Notes under the pieces: generated by a model | What the model saw: the letters and a program-made list of their open reading frames with translations, nothing else | Told to the model about the DNA's origin: nothing | Database searches by the model: none | Assembly (NCBI RefSeq): GCF_024267675.1 | Contig: NZ_JALDYX010000005.1 | Coordinates: 62,001 to 126,000, forward strand | DNA: 64,000 nt | Reading direction: 5' to 3' | From: Marinobacterium sedimentorum | Lineage (GTDB): Bacteria > Pseudomonadota > Gammaproteobacteria > Pseudomonadales > Balneatricaceae | Translations under genes and position numbers: made by a program | In this document: positions 31,397 to 41,855 of the stretch, piece by piece | How the letters are laid out: each line of letters begins with the position of its first letter | Numbering within the stretch: the stretch's first letter is position 1

Positions 31397-31424
31397 AAAC
31401 AAAAACGCCGACAGCATGGCGTTT
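31397..31424 (-). terminator. Terminator of the proVWX operon
   Basis: On the minus strand AACGCC pairs with GGCGTT around ATGCTGTC, followed by TTTTTGTTT. It lies about 80 bp after the proV stop codon. Confidence 0.65.
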
Positions 31425-31501
31425 GCACCACCCTGTCAGCGTTGTGTTCAGGTTGTAACACTGCTTCGTATGCCTTGCCCCTTTTACCTTTTACCTTCCT
31501 T

Positions 31502-32672
<1,171 letters not shown>

Positions 32673-32680
<8 letters not shown>

Positions 32681-33572
32681 GGTCCGAGCCCTCCATGTGC
32701 TTCTGGGTGCGCCTGGCATAGGCCTGGGAAACACGGTCGAAGATAATCGCCAGCGCAACGATCGCCAGGCCGTTAAACAGACCCAGGGTAAAGTACTGAT
32801 TGGTGATGGACTTGAGCACCGGCTGCCCCAGCCCCTTGACGCCGATCATGGAGGCGATAACCACCATGGCCAGAGACATCATGATGGTCTGGTTAATACC
32901 CGCCATGATGGTCGGCATGGCCAGTGGCAGCTGCACACCCATCAGGCGCTGAGTGGGGCTGGCACCGTAGGATGTCGCCGCCTCCAGCACTTCGCGATCC
33001 ACCAGCCGAATCCCCAGGTTGGTGAGTCGGATAACCGGCGGTATGGCATAGATCACCACGGCAATCACGCCCGGAATCCGGCCGATACCCAGCAGCATGA
33101 CCACCGGTATAAGGTACACAAAGGCCGGCATGGTCTGCATGATATCCAGCAAGGGCGTGACCGTGGACTGCACCCGATCGGAGCGCGCCATCATAATGCC
33201 CACCGGAATACCCAGCGCAATCGACAGCAAGGTGCAGACGGTAATAATGCTGAGGGTACGCATGGTGTCTTCCCACATGCCAAAATAGCCGATCAGCAGA
33301 AAGGACACCACAACCCCCAGGGACAGTTTCCAGGAACGGGATGCAACATAGGCCAGCGCCGTGATCGCAATGATAATCAGCGGCCAGGGGGTATTCAGCA
33401 GAAGCTTTTCAAACCAGATAAGAAAGCTGAGCAGCGGGTCAAAGAGTGACTCGATCGTGTCACCGTACTCGCGGGAAAAATCACGGTAGGTGGCGTCGAG
33501 GGACTTGCGGATAGCAAGCAGGCCTTCGCGGCTCATTTGGGGAAATTCGGTTAGCCAAGATTCACCGGCCAT
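32673..33572 (-). CDS. proW: Glycine betaine/proline ABC transporter permease
   Basis: 299 residues from the ATG at 33572 (AGGATACCCTTT upstream). N-terminal amphipathic segment, then about seven TM helices with the coupling EAA loop EVLEAATSYGASPTQRLMGVQLPLAMPTIMAGINQTIMMSLAMVVIASMIG. Middle gene of the proXWV order on the minus strand (X first). Confidence 0.93.
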
Positions 33573-33650
33573 AAAGGGTATCCTGTGCTGTGGATCAGGC
33601 CACACCGCAGGCTGTCTCCCTGCGCCTGCGGTATTTAGCGGTCAAGTGCT

Positions 33651-34649
33651 TTACAGCTTGCCCAGCGCATCCTTGACCCTGGCAGCGACCTCGGGCTCCA
33701 GCCAGGCGGACCAGGTGCTTTCGCGTTCTGTAAGGAAGTGCGCCATGGCGATCTCGCCATCGGCCTGATTGTCTTCCATCCAGGCCAGCAGCTTGTTCAG
33801 ATCGCTGTTGCTGAAAGACCGGGTGGCCAGATATTCAAACTCCTTGGGGTGGCTTTTGGCGAATTCCGAAGTGGTGTAACTGTACACCGGTGATTCAGGC
33901 CACATGGTCACCTTGGGTTCAAGACAGTCTTCCTTGGTGGTGCAGCTCAGGAAGTGCTCCTTGTCGACGCCACTGCCAAAATCAACCTTTACCATGTCGT
34001 ATTTGCCGAGAATGGCCGTTGGCGCCCAGTAGTAGCCCAGCCAGGCCTCCTGGCGTTCATACGCTCGGGCAATGGAGCCATCGAGCCCGGCCGCCGAGCC
34101 CGGATCAATCAGTTCGAAACCCGCGTCTTCCAGCTTGAGGGCACGATACAGGTTATTCACCACCATCTGACAACCCCAACCCGCCGGACAGCCAATCAGG
34201 GCAGAACGCTCCGGATCTTCGGGGTGGGTAAACAGCTTGACGTTGGCTTTTACGCCTTCAATGGTGGCCAGGCTCGGGTCCTTGTCGACCATGTATCGGG
34301 GCACCCAGAGCGCTTCTTCGCCCCCCTCGGATAGCACCTTGCCAGCCACCTTCAGCTGCCCCTCGGCCACGGCCTTGTCCAGCGCGGCCTGGAATGAGTT
34401 GGTCCAGAGCTCCGGGGCTATATCCGGCTCTTGCTTCTCCATCATGGAGGTGGCGGTGGGCATGGTATCGCCGGGCACCAGTTCTGCGGCACAGCCGAAG
34501 CCATGTTCAAGTATGAAACGGTCAACATTGGCAATCAGCGTCGCCGAACTCCAGTTCATGTCTGCGATCGTGACCTTGCCGCAGTCTGCAGCGGCATAAC
34601 CCGAGGACGCAGCCACAATAAAAACGGCTGCTGCGAGAGACTTCTTCAT
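33651..34649 (-). CDS. proX: Glycine betaine/proline-binding periplasmic protein
   Basis: 332 residues from the ATG at 34649. Signal peptide MKKSLAAAVFIVAASSGYAAA, then CGKVTIADMNWSSATLIANVD; aromatic box-type tryptophans are seen in APELWTNSF and AWLGYYWAPTAI. The long insert with two Cys (SCTTKEDCLEPK) is typical of ProX. First gene of the operon; delivers betaine to ProW/ProV. Confidence 0.93.
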   Translation of the reverse strand: MKKSLAAAVFIVAASSGYAAADCGKVTIADMNWSSATLIANVDRFILEHGFGCAAELVPGDTMPTATSMMEKQEPDIAPELWTNSFQAALDKAVAEGQLKVAGKVLSEGGEEALWVPRYMVDKDPSLATIEGVKANVKLFTHPEDPERSALIGCPAGWGCQMVVNNLYRALKLEDAGFELIDPGSAAGLDGSIARAYERQEAWLGYYWAPTAILGKYDMVKVDFGSGVDKEHFLSCTTKEDCLEPKVTMWPESPVYSYTTSEFAKSHPKEFEYLATRSFSNSDLNKLLAWMEDNQADGEIAMAHFLTERESTWSAWLEPEVAARVKDALGKL

Positions 34650-35134
34650 GGCGGACTCCTGTTTCATCAAAGAGCATTCAGCGCTGGGCGGCCCTGAACA
34701 TCGCAATGACATTGTTAGCAACAAGGCATCGCATGACTTTATTGTCATACGCTGTTTTTATTAATATAAATCATTCAATTACAATAACTTACCATAGACA
34801 ACAACCACGAAGACCACAACCTGTGGGTGCCTGCGCATCCAGACGCCCTATCATTTGGCAACAAAACACATACAGCCACCAAGATCCCAGACAGCGGCCC
34901 TCTCCTGCCTGACTGCGACTACCGGAACCGGCCATCCCGACGCATCACCATTATTATGGCCGCCTCTAAGGCATATCGTGCAATGCGGCACTACCCTTAC
35001 TGAACAGCGGGGATCCTGTCCCAGATGCAGCGAGATGGCGCAGTGCACCGACAATGAATACCCCACCGGTCTTCCGACACCTAAACCCGTAAAAACACGG
35101 GCCTCCACCCACCTTCTTCAGGAGTAATCAGGAT
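34650..35134. other. Gene-free interval between proX and the PfpI gene
   Basis: 485 bp. The stretch 34700-34800 is AT-rich and should carry the proX promoter. A CCCGTAAAAACACGGG hairpin lies at 35085-35100 just before the AGGAG ribosome site of the next gene. I see no small gene here. Confidence 0.4.
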
Positions 35135-35815
35135 ATGAACATACTGATGGTATTGACCTCCCACGATCGCCTGGGCGACAGCGGCGAGAAAACCGGCTTC
35201 TGGCTCGAGGAGTTCGCCGCCCCCTATTATCTTCTCAAGGATGCCGGCGCGACCCTGACCCTGGCCTCCCCCGCCGGCGGCCAGCCACCGCTGGACCCCA
35301 AGAGCGATGTGCCGGACTTCCAGACCGACGCCACCCGCCGCTTTGAACAGGACCCCGGCGCCCAGGCGCAACTGGCCACCACCCTCAAGCTCGGCACCAT
35401 CAACCCCGCCGACTATGACGCCGTGTTTTACCCCGGCGGCCATGGTCCGCTGTGGGATCTGGCGGAAGACAAGGACTCCATCGCCCTGATAGAAGCACTC
35501 AACCGCGCCGCCAAACCCATCGCCGCCGTTTGCCACGCCCCGGCGGTGCTGCGCCACCCCCGGGGCACGGATGGCAAACCCCTGGTTGCCGGCAAAAAAG
35601 TGACCGGTTTTAGCAACAGCGAAGAAGACGCCGTCGGCCTCACCAAGATCGTACCTTTCCTGGTGGAAGACATGCTCAGTGCCAACGGCGGCCTGTACAC
35701 CAAAGCCGACGACTGGCATTCCCACGTCGAAACCGACGGCCTGCTGATCACCGGGCAAAACCCGGGCTCATCCGAAGCAACGGCTCAGGCACTGCTCGAC
35801 GCACTGGGCAAATAG
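35135..35815 (+). CDS. DJ-1/PfpI superfamily protein, Hsp31-like type 1 glutamine amidotransferase fold
   Basis: 226 residues. The nucleophile elbow is AAVCHAPAVL (Cys about 132-135), with a conserved Glu in the N-terminal GFWLEEFAAPYYLL and a YPGGHGPLWDL motif, the arrangement of Hsp31/glyoxalase III-like proteins (Cys-His-Glu/Asp). Likely a glyoxalase or protein/metabolite deglycase under stress; the substrate was not determined. AGGAGTAATCAGG precedes the ATG. Followed by a terminator shared in convergent sense with glnN. Confidence 0.85.
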   Translation: MNILMVLTSHDRLGDSGEKTGFWLEEFAAPYYLLKDAGATLTLASPAGGQPPLDPKSDVPDFQTDATRRFEQDPGAQAQLATTLKLGTINPADYDAVFYPGGHGPLWDLAEDKDSIALIEALNRAAKPIAAVCHAPAVLRHPRGTDGKPLVAGKKVTGFSNSEEDAVGLTKIVPFLVEDMLSANGGLYTKADDWHSHVETDGLLITGQNPGSSEATAQALLDALGK

Positions 35816-35856
35816 CCCGCCTGGGCAGCGCATGTGAGAGTTCGCCTGCCAGACGC

Positions 35857-35905
35857 AAAAAAGCCCCGGCACGCCCTTTATGCAAAGGTCGCCCGGGGCC
35901 TTTTT
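35857..35905. terminator. Bidirectional terminator between PfpI gene and glnN
   Basis: AAAAAAGCCCCGG at the left pairs with CCCGGGGCCTTTTT at the right; the inner part CGCCCTTTATGCAAAGGTCG extends the fold. A-run and T-run on both sides allow termination of both convergent genes. Confidence 0.82.
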
Positions 35906-35977
35906 GTTTGTTCAGCGGCTTGCAGCCCGTACCTTAACGGCACCCCGCTCGCAGCCTCCCTCTTTTTCTAGCCTGGT

Positions 35978-38152
35978 TTACCTGATAAACAGCATCTCGG
36001 AGTACTTGGGCAACGGCCAGGCCGCATCGGATACGGTCATTTCGAGGCTATCGCCGTGGCTGCGGACCTTGTCCATCAGCGGGCGAATCTCGTGGGCACA
36101 GTACTGCATATGGGCCTCGATTGATGCGAAGTCGTGCTTTTCCGTGGCGGCGGCCAGCGCAGCGACGGTCTGCATCATGGCATCCGCTTCGGCGGCCACT
36201 TTTTTCGCAACACCCTTATCCAGACCAATACCCATGGCGGCAGCACCGGAAATCGAGGCGCACAGTTCAGACAGGTAGGTCATCGCTGCAGGATAGATGG
36301 AGGTGGTCGCTATATCCATCGTCAACTTGGCTTCCAGCTCGATCGACAGGAGGTATTGCTCGGAATACACCTCGTAGCGGCTTTGCAGCTCAACGGGCGA
36401 CAGCACACCCGTGTTCTTGAACAGGTCCTGTACAGACTGTTCCAGCAAGGCAGGCAGGGCTTCGGCGGACGTCGGGTTGTTTTTCAAACCACGCTCTTCA
36501 ACCGCCTTCTTGTGCCATTCAGACGAATAGCCATCACCACCGAACAGCACATTGCCATGCTCATCCATCAGTTCCTTGAGCACGGCAATAACGGCCGAAC
36601 CCTGATCCAGGCCGGAATTAAGCGCAGCTTCAAGCTTGCCGGCAATCCAGTTGAGGGAATCGGCCATCATGGCGTTCATCGCCACCAGCGGCCCGGAGAC
36701 CGACTGCGACGAGCCAACGGCGCGGAACTCGAAACGGTTGCCGGTAAAGGCGAACGGCGAAGTACGGTTGCGATCGCCCGGATCACGGGTAAAGGTGAGA
36801 ATTTCCGCCAGACCCAGGTCCATCACGCCGCCACATTCGCTCGGCACCAGGTTGCCCTGCTGGATATCCGTGAATACCTTCTCCAGCTGATCGCCCAGAT
36901 AGACCGACAGAATGGCCGGAGGCGCTTCATTGGCACCCAGACGGTGATCATTTGATGCAGAAGCAATCACGGCCCGCAGCAAGGGACCATGCAGGTGCAC
37001 ACCACGGATCACGGCGCCACAGAACAGCAGGAAGTTCAGGTTCTTCTCAGGCGTGCTGCCTGGGTCCAGCAGGTTGCCCTGGGTCGAGTTGCCGACGGAC
37101 CAGTTGACGTGCTTGCCAGAGCCGTTGACGCCGGCGAAGGGCTTTTCGTGCAACAGCGCATGCAGGCCATGCTTCTTGGCGGTATTTTTCAGCACGGTCA
37201 TCAGCAGCTGCTGATGGTCCGCCGCGATATTGGCCGACTCAAAGTAAGGTGCAATCTCAAACTGCCCCGGCGCCACTTCGTTGTGATGTGTTTTGGCAGG
37301 GATGCCCAGCCGATACAGGCGGTCTTCGAAATCCTGCATGAAGACCTGCACGCGCTCGGGGATGGCACCAAAGTAATGGTCATCAAACTGCTGACCCTTG
37401 GCCGGCGGCGCACCAAAGAGTGTGCGGCCTGCCAGACGCAGGTCAGGCCGGGCAGCGGAAAAATGCTCATCAACCAGGAAGTATTCCTGTTCGGCACCAC
37501 AGCTTGCGCTCAGGGTTGCAATATTGGTTTCACCCATGAGGGACAGCACTTTGTGCGCCGCCTTGTTCATGGCCGAGTTGGAGCGCAGCAACGGAATCTT
37601 CTTGTCCAGCGCTTCCCCGGTCCAGGACATGAAGACACTGGGGATCATCAGGGTGGGGCCGTTCGCCGTGTGCATGATGTAGCAGGGGCTGGTCGGATCC
37701 CAGGCGGTATAACCGCGGGCAGCGTTGGTCATGCGCAGGCTGCCGTTGGGGAAGGAAGAGCCATCCGGCTCGCCCTTGATCAGCAGGCTGCCGGTGAATT
37801 CAGTAATGGCATTGCCCTCGGCGTTAGGCACGATAAAGCCGTCGTGCTTTTCCGCCGTGGCGTTGGTCATCGGGTAGAAGATGTGGGAGAAAAACTTGGC
37901 ACCCTTGCCCAGCGCCCAGTCCTTCATCGCCGCGGCAACAACGTCGGCGGTGGCAGGATCCAGCGGTGCGCCGGTCTGTACGGTGTTTTTCATCGCCTTG
38001 AAGGCATTCTTGGACAGCGACTCTTCCATCTTCGAGAGACTGAAAACATCGCAGGCCCAGATTTTACTCAGCGGTTCCGGCATCTCAACACTGACGGCCT
38101 TGCCATTAGTGATTGCGTTGATTGCCGCGAGTCTGGATGCATTGCCACTCAT
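35978..38152 (-). CDS. glnN: Glutamine synthetase type III
   Basis: ATP-dependent amidation of glutamate to glutamine, the GSIII dodecamer. 724 residues, the normal GSIII length (GSI about 470). Family features: N-terminal VSVEMPEPLSKIWACDVFSLSKMEE, AEKHDGFIVPN, the metal and substrate loop SCGAEQEYFLVDEHF, KTHHNEVAPGQFEIAPYFE, NGSGKHVNWSVGNS and RTSPFAFTGNRFEFRAVGSSQ. The ATG at 38152 has AAGGG upstream. GSIII in a gammaproteobacterium is usually a nitrogen-starvation enzyme; here a sigma-54 promoter and an NtrC-type site upstream support that. Confidence 0.95.
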   Translation of the reverse strand: MSGNASRLAAINAITNGKAVSVEMPEPLSKIWACDVFSLSKMEESLSKNAFKAMKNTVQTGAPLDPATADVVAAAMKDWALGKGAKFFSHIFYPMTNATAEKHDGFIVPNAEGNAITEFTGSLLIKGEPDGSSFPNGSLRMTNAARGYTAWDPTSPCYIMHTANGPTLMIPSVFMSWTGEALDKKIPLLRSNSAMNKAAHKVLSLMGETNIATLSASCGAEQEYFLVDEHFSAARPDLRLAGRTLFGAPPAKGQQFDDHYFGAIPERVQVFMQDFEDRLYRLGIPAKTHHNEVAPGQFEIAPYFESANIAADHQQLLMTVLKNTAKKHGLHALLHEKPFAGVNGSGKHVNWSVGNSTQGNLLDPGSTPEKNLNFLLFCGAVIRGVHLHGPLLRAVIASASNDHRLGANEAPPAILSVYLGDQLEKVFTDIQQGNLVPSECGGVMDLGLAEILTFTRDPGDRNRTSPFAFTGNRFEFRAVGSSQSVSGPLVAMNAMMADSLNWIAGKLEAALNSGLDQGSAVIAVLKELMDEHGNVLFGGDGYSSEWHKKAVEERGLKNNPTSAEALPALLEQSVQDLFKNTGVLSPVELQSRYEVYSEQYLLSIELEAKLTMDIATTSIYPAAMTYLSELCASISGAAAMGIGLDKGVAKKVAAEADAMMQTVAALAAATEKHDFASIEAHMQYCAHEIRPLMDKVRSHGDSLEMTVSDAAWPLPKYSEMLFIR

Positions 38153-38301
38153 GCTTATACCCTTTATGCCGTGAAAGTGTGTGGACAGGCGTCCCGCTCG
38201 GGGGCTCTGCCTGTGTTGTTGTCCTGGGGCCTCTTTTTGGTGCATAGGACCGGGTTCAACCCGGTGCCATCAAGACGCAGAAACCCAATTACTTTCTAAT
38301 A

Positions 38302-38317
38302 AGCAAAATGCGATCCA
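38302..38317 (-). promoter_or_regulatory. Sigma-54 promoter of glnN
   Basis: Minus strand TGGATCG at 38317-38311, then CATT, then TTGCT at 38306-38302: the -24 GG and -12 GC spaced by 10 as required, about 150 bp before the glnN ATG. Only two positions of the -24 box differ from TGGCACG. Confidence 0.65.
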
Positions 38318-38478
38318 AAGTTCGCGCATGAAACAATAAATTATTATAAGTCTTTGAAATTAATGTAATTAATTTTTAACATTAAGTACTAAAACAGGAA
38401 ACATCCGGAGCGGCGCATCAAATAAGCGCACAAACTTTCCCAAAACGCACCAAAATAGATCATAAACAGAAATACAAA

Positions 38479-38493
38479 GCACCATAGCGGTGC
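38479..38493. promoter_or_regulatory. NtrC-type enhancer site upstream of glnN
   Basis: GCACC-ATAGC-GGTGC, the dyad of the NtrC box, lies about 165 bp upstream of the sigma-54 promoter, the usual enhancer distance. A half-site GCACC occurs again at 38447. No other gene start lies close enough to claim it. Confidence 0.6.
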
Positions 38494-38620
38494 GTTTTTC
38501 GTATCAGGATGAATGATACGCCTGTCCGCGCACGCTATTGGGTCACGCTTCTGATCGAGCAGAGGGGCCTAAGGTATCGCGCCGCCACCGGCGGAAGTTC
38601 ACCTCAACGCCAAAAATTGC

Positions 38621-38860
38621 TCAGGCTCGGCGTGTCGGAATTCCTTCCTCCGTGCCCTGCCTCGCCGGATACCAGATTGTCACGCTCAATGGCTGCACGC
38701 ATTCCGGCACATCCATCTGCAAGGTTGCGACACCGGGCAGCCCCGCCACCGCCACAGCACTACTGACAAAAATGGCGATAACCATAGCCGCGCGTTTGAG
38801 GCTCAGGAGCATTGATATGATTCCCGTGATGGAAGGTGGAAATACGGTTGACGAGTTCAC
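38621..38860 (-). pseudogene. Truncated secreted alpha/beta-hydrolase-like start
   Basis: 79 codons: a leader with a signal-peptide core (AAMVIAIFVSSAVAVAG) followed by LSVTIWYPARQGTEEG, which resembles the start of secreted dienelactone or PAF-acetylhydrolase-like proteins (VxVWYPA motif), then a stop and no continuation in any frame. I read it as a 3'-truncated remnant; a short real gene cannot be excluded. Confidence 0.3.
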
Positions 38861-38863
38861 GAG

Positions 38864-39434
38864 CTAAAAGCGCGAATCATTTTCACAGGGCACCCCGTCA
38901 TTGTCGCCGTCCATCTTTGTATTAGGGCAATTGTTGATGAAAAATACGGCCTCCTCGCGTGACGTCATCTGACTGCAGTGCTGGCGACCATCGCAGGAAA
39001 AACGCGACTCGGCTTCAAAACGATACTCTTCCGCCGGCGGGTTCCCGAATGAGGTGGAACTGGCCGAACCCGCAATACCCGTTGGCTTCTGATAAAACGT
39101 CCATCCGGCAAAAGCGACCAAGGCCAGTAGGGAACCTATGAATAAGTCCCAATGAGTTTCTGGCTTTCAGCGCGATCCGGAATCGAGGCGCAGTTTCGAT
39201 AGCATGCCGGGGCCTGTCGAGAAGCTGCAACAAAGAGTCCGGGTCGCGCTGAAAGCCCCGTAGGGCGGGCCCTGAAGCATGCATCTGCGTTGTTGCAGCG
39301 CTTGACAAGGACTAAGGCCAAGGTGCCCTTTAGGGTATTGCCTGCACACTGCGCCTAGCAGCTGCACGCTTCAGGACCCGCAGAGGACAACTGGGACTTG
39401 TTCATAGGTTCCTTAGTTTTCTCAAACGACTCAC
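38864..39434 (-). pseudogene. Excalibur-domain gene split by a MITE
   Basis: The C-terminal part (38864-39121) encodes SRFSCDGRQHCSQMTSREEAVFF, NNCPNTKMDGDNDGVPCEND: the Excalibur calcium-binding domain with its DxDxDGxxCE loop and paired cysteines. Its 5' end is interrupted at 39131-39412 by a MITE. Removing the element and one CTA duplicate joins GTG-AGT-CGT-TTG-AGA-AAA-CTA to CTG-GCC-TTG-GTC, restoring a signal or anchor sequence MSRLRKLLALVAFAGWTFYQ ahead of the domain. The original start is GTG 39434, or the TTG three codons later, which has AAGGG at good distance. The present allele may still be read from TIR sequence but lacks its own start. Confidence 0.7.
39131..39412. mobile_element. 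282-bp MITE with 22-bp terminal inverted repeats
   Basis: Left end GGAACCTATGAATAAGTCCC, right end the inverse of GGAACCTATGAACAAGTCCC (one mismatch). An inner palindrome GGCTTTCAGCGCGA at 39161 pairs with TCGCGCTGAAAGCC at 39244. A 3-bp CTA (gene sense) is duplicated at the borders. The ends resemble those of IS5-family elements (GGAAGGTGCGAACAAG). There is no transposase, so it is non-autonomous. Confidence 0.75.
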
Positions 39435-39576
39435 CCTTGTTCAATATATGAACTGAAAGGGACGGGGTATCTATTTCCATCTACCCGATTTTCTCTAACC
39501 TTGACTGCCTGGGGCAAGTGCCTTTGCGATAACAAGTTTCAACCTGCGAATCGAAAAGTCGGTTCTATATCCATAA

Positions 39577-40023
39577 TCATTTAAGTTTTATTTCCATAGG
39601 CTGATACACCAAGCCTGCTGATTCGGCTATATCCCCCTTACACTCGAAACCATATTTCCTATACGCTGGAACAGAAGGTAGAGAAGCTCTTACGGTTACA
39701 GTATCAGCCCTCACATAATGCAGCGCTGATGAGAGTAGCATCCTTCCAATACCCTTCTTTTGATGCTCATGATCAACAAAAAGCATGGCAACGTGACGGC
39801 CTTCCTTCAGTTCGATTACACCCTCGATCCTTCCATCACACTCTGCAACAAGCATCACATTATCTTCTTTCATTCTGTTGAGGAAGGCGTCGCTTGCCGC
39901 AATTTTTAAAAAGGCTGAAACGCCTTCGTCAGACAAAGTACCTGCAACTGATACTGAAAACGAAGCTATGCAGATTGCGCTAACATCTTCAAGATCTTTC
40001 TCGTCAATTTCCCTAATATTCAC
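39577..40023 (-). CDS. GNAT-family N-acetyltransferase
   Basis: 148 residues from the GTG at 40023, chosen because GGAG lies 6 nt before it (a TTG at 40035 is the alternative). Acetyl-CoA-binding motif A: AMLFVDHEHQKKGIGRMLLSSALHYV (the Q/RxxGxG/A loop is QKKGIG), and the C-terminal SLPSVPAYRKYGFE of motif B. The substrate is unknown. A typical accessory-region gene. Confidence 0.85.
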   Translation of the reverse strand: MNIREIDEKDLEDVSAICIASFSVSVAGTLSDEGVSAFLKIAASDAFLNRMKEDNVMLVAECDGRIEGVIELKEGRHVAMLFVDHEHQKKGIGRMLLSSALHYVRADTVTVRASLPSVPAYRKYGFECKGDIAESAGLVYQPMEIKLK

Positions 40024-40089
40024 CGATGACTCCAAGAACTTATCGCCTGAATAATAGGCGTTAGCGTCCTAATTGACGCGATTGTAAAT

Positions 40090-40620
40090 TTATTGATCTT
40101 CGATTTCACTACAAAATTGACTAAGACCTGCCAGTAAAGCGCCAGCGATACCTCTGTCTTCGATAATTCCATCACAGCCCAAACCACTGCTCAGTAATGG
40201 AATAGAAACATAGGCGCTTTCAATGATGTTACCTGACATAGTTCCCAGAACCTCCCTTAAATGTTCTTGCGCATAAGTTGCGCGTGGAGATGTATTTATA
40301 AGCATTATTGGCTTATACGGGAACTCTATTCCACTTACGAGCCAGTCAAGAGCGTTTTTTAAAGGCCCACTAATTCCGTGTGCGTATTCGGGGCTTGCCA
40401 ATATTAAACCAGATGATTCATTTAAAGATGCCCTTAATTTTTCCAGAGATGGAATATTCTCACTCTCACGATCTGGATTGAATAAAGGTAAGCAACCAAT
40501 TTCTCCAATCACTATCTCAACATTGCTGGGAGCCAATACCTTCATCGCATTTATTGCTGCTGAATTGTACGACGCTTTTCGGAGACTACCCGACAGCGCC
40601 AGAATTTTAAATTTCTCCAT
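40090..40620 (-). CDS. NADPH-dependent FMN reductase family protein
   Basis: 176 residues from the ATG at 40620 (a TTG at 40629 is possible). Flavodoxin-like fold: KILALSGSLRKASYNSAAINAM (FMN phosphate loop), PLFNPDRE, LILASPEYAHGISGPLKNALDWL (FMN isoalloxazine loop), INTSPRATYAQEHLREVLGTM. Relatives reduce quinones, chromate or azo dyes. Same strand as its neighbours, 66 bp before the GNAT gene. Confidence 0.87.
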   Translation of the reverse strand: MEKFKILALSGSLRKASYNSAAINAMKVLAPSNVEIVIGEIGCLPLFNPDRESENIPSLEKLRASLNESSGLILASPEYAHGISGPLKNALDWLVSGIEFPYKPIMLINTSPRATYAQEHLREVLGTMSGNIIESAYVSIPLLSSGLGCDGIIEDRGIAGALLAGLSQFCSEIEDQ

Positions 40621-40732
40621 ATAATACAAAATATCCTGCGGGTGAAACTGGACGTTTAAGCCAAGGGGCTGACTTTAGCCAGTTATAGTGAGCGAAGCGA
40701 ACAATTTGAGGGCATCGTTAGCGATTTACTTG

Positions 40733-40927
40733 CTAGGATGAAAAGTGTTTGGCTGCTAACTCTTTGGCAAGCCGCATACCTTCTTCTGTTAAGTAAACAG
40801 ACTCGGTTTTGCCCTTAGGGTCAGTGATATATCCTTTTTCAAAAAGACTATCCATGACGCTAAAGTCAATTCGTTTCCATACTCGCCCATTCTCAAACTC
40901 AAAAACACCAAGCAATGCTAATGTCAT
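40733..40927 (-). CDS. DUF6429-like small protein
   Basis: 64 residues: LALLGVFEFENGRVWKRIDFSVMDSLFEKGYITDPKGKTESVYLTEEGMRLAKELAAKHF. This is the DUF6429 pattern (a winged-helix-like small domain). Full members are often 80-120 residues and begin further upstream, so it may be 5'-shortened. The gap to the YdeI-like gene holds GGCGTTATGGC, reminiscent of an attC end. Function unknown. Confidence 0.55.
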   Translation of the reverse strand: MTLALLGVFEFENGRVWKRIDFSVMDSLFEKGYITDPKGKTESVYLTEEGMRLAKELAAKHFSS

Positions 40928-40996
40928 ACAACATGCTCAGGATTCGAAAGCCATAACGCCGCCAGTACGCGCATCTTACACCCTGAACGGGCTCGC

Positions 40997-41548
40997 CTAA
41001 TCATCATGCTGCGGTGCACTGAAAGCCTTGCTGTAGAACCCAGATGGATCAAAACAACAAACTCTCTTCTTCCCGGCGGCGAGCATGTCACATGCATCGT
41101 TGATGCGCTTCGCGCGTGTCTTTGCCTGTTTGGCCGAAGTGATCCAGTGAATCCAGTCGAGGCGGGCTATTGTTGTTGTTGCATCCCACGTAGCCCGGGA
41201 CTGCGGAGCGGCATCCAAAGCCTGGGACAGATCATCAGGGACCTTTGGTTCAGGCTCCTGTTCAACTGCCATGATCTCGAAGTGAACATCGTCACCAATT
41301 CTTGCACCTGAAGATTGCAGCAGATCTGCACCGATACGTAGCCAGTGACCCTTTTGACCATCCGGCTCGAGCAAGGCCTTAAAAGCTTGCCCATTAATCG
41401 CCCCCGATACGCTTGTACGCCCCCGCCTCGGGAGCTTTGCACTTGCTTCGTGGGGCAGAACGACGAAAGCCCATGCGCTGCCGCCACCCGATTCCTTGGG
41501 GCGAAGCAGTCGCGCGTAAAACTCTGATTTTGTGGCTTGTTGCGTCAT
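40997..41548 (-). CDS. DUF1905/YdeI-like family protein
   Basis: 183 residues: an N-terminal DUF1905 barrel (AWAFVVLPHEASAKLPRRGRTSVSGAINGQAFKALLEPDGQKGHWLRIGADL) and a C-terminal YdeI/OmdA helical domain (ARLDWIHWITSAKQAKTRAKRINDACDMLAAGKKRVCCFDPSGFY). E. coli YdeI relatives are linked to resistance to cationic peptides; the mechanism is unknown. GGAGGACGAAAAC precedes the ATG. Confidence 0.82.
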   Translation of the reverse strand: MTQQATKSEFYARLLRPKESGGGSAWAFVVLPHEASAKLPRRGRTSVSGAINGQAFKALLEPDGQKGHWLRIGADLLQSSGARIGDDVHFEIMAVEQEPEPKVPDDLSQALDAAPQSRATWDATTTIARLDWIHWITSAKQAKTRAKRINDACDMLAAGKKRVCCFDPSGFYSKAFSAPQHDD

Positions 41549-41716
41549 GTTTTCGTCCTCCGTTCGAAAGTGACTCAGGCTTCAGAAATGAGCGCTAGCC
41601 GTTTCGAGTCATCCATGTTTTTCATATCATCTATCCGTTACACCTTGCGCTACGTTTTTCACAACCAATATACACGGGGTTACTTTTTATACATGGGTCA
41701 TTTATACATCGGGCCA

Positions 41717-41771
41717 GGTCTTTCTTTTTCCCCCCCAGATAAGAAGCCTGAGCAAAAAACAAGACCTGACC
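41717..41771. repeat. Copy 1 of a CAGGTCTT/AAGACCTG hairpin repeat
   Basis: CAGGTCTTTCTTTTTC faces GAGCAAAAAACAAGACCTG around CAGATAAGAAGCC. A near copy is at 44106-44159. Both lie next to IS110 scars or accessory genes. The rest of 41549-41855 has no gene. Confidence 0.6.
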
Positions 41772-41855
41772 CGCCCCCCCTGATGTCCGGTTCAGGGACT
41801 GTTTTATTTTCTAAGTATTTTTCAACCCCAATTATGGCATTTGGAATGTTTGTTA

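Noticed and set aside
38509..38867. Plus-strand frames of 85 and 109 codons
   Set aside because: They are antisense to the truncated hydrolase-like leader and show no family signal.
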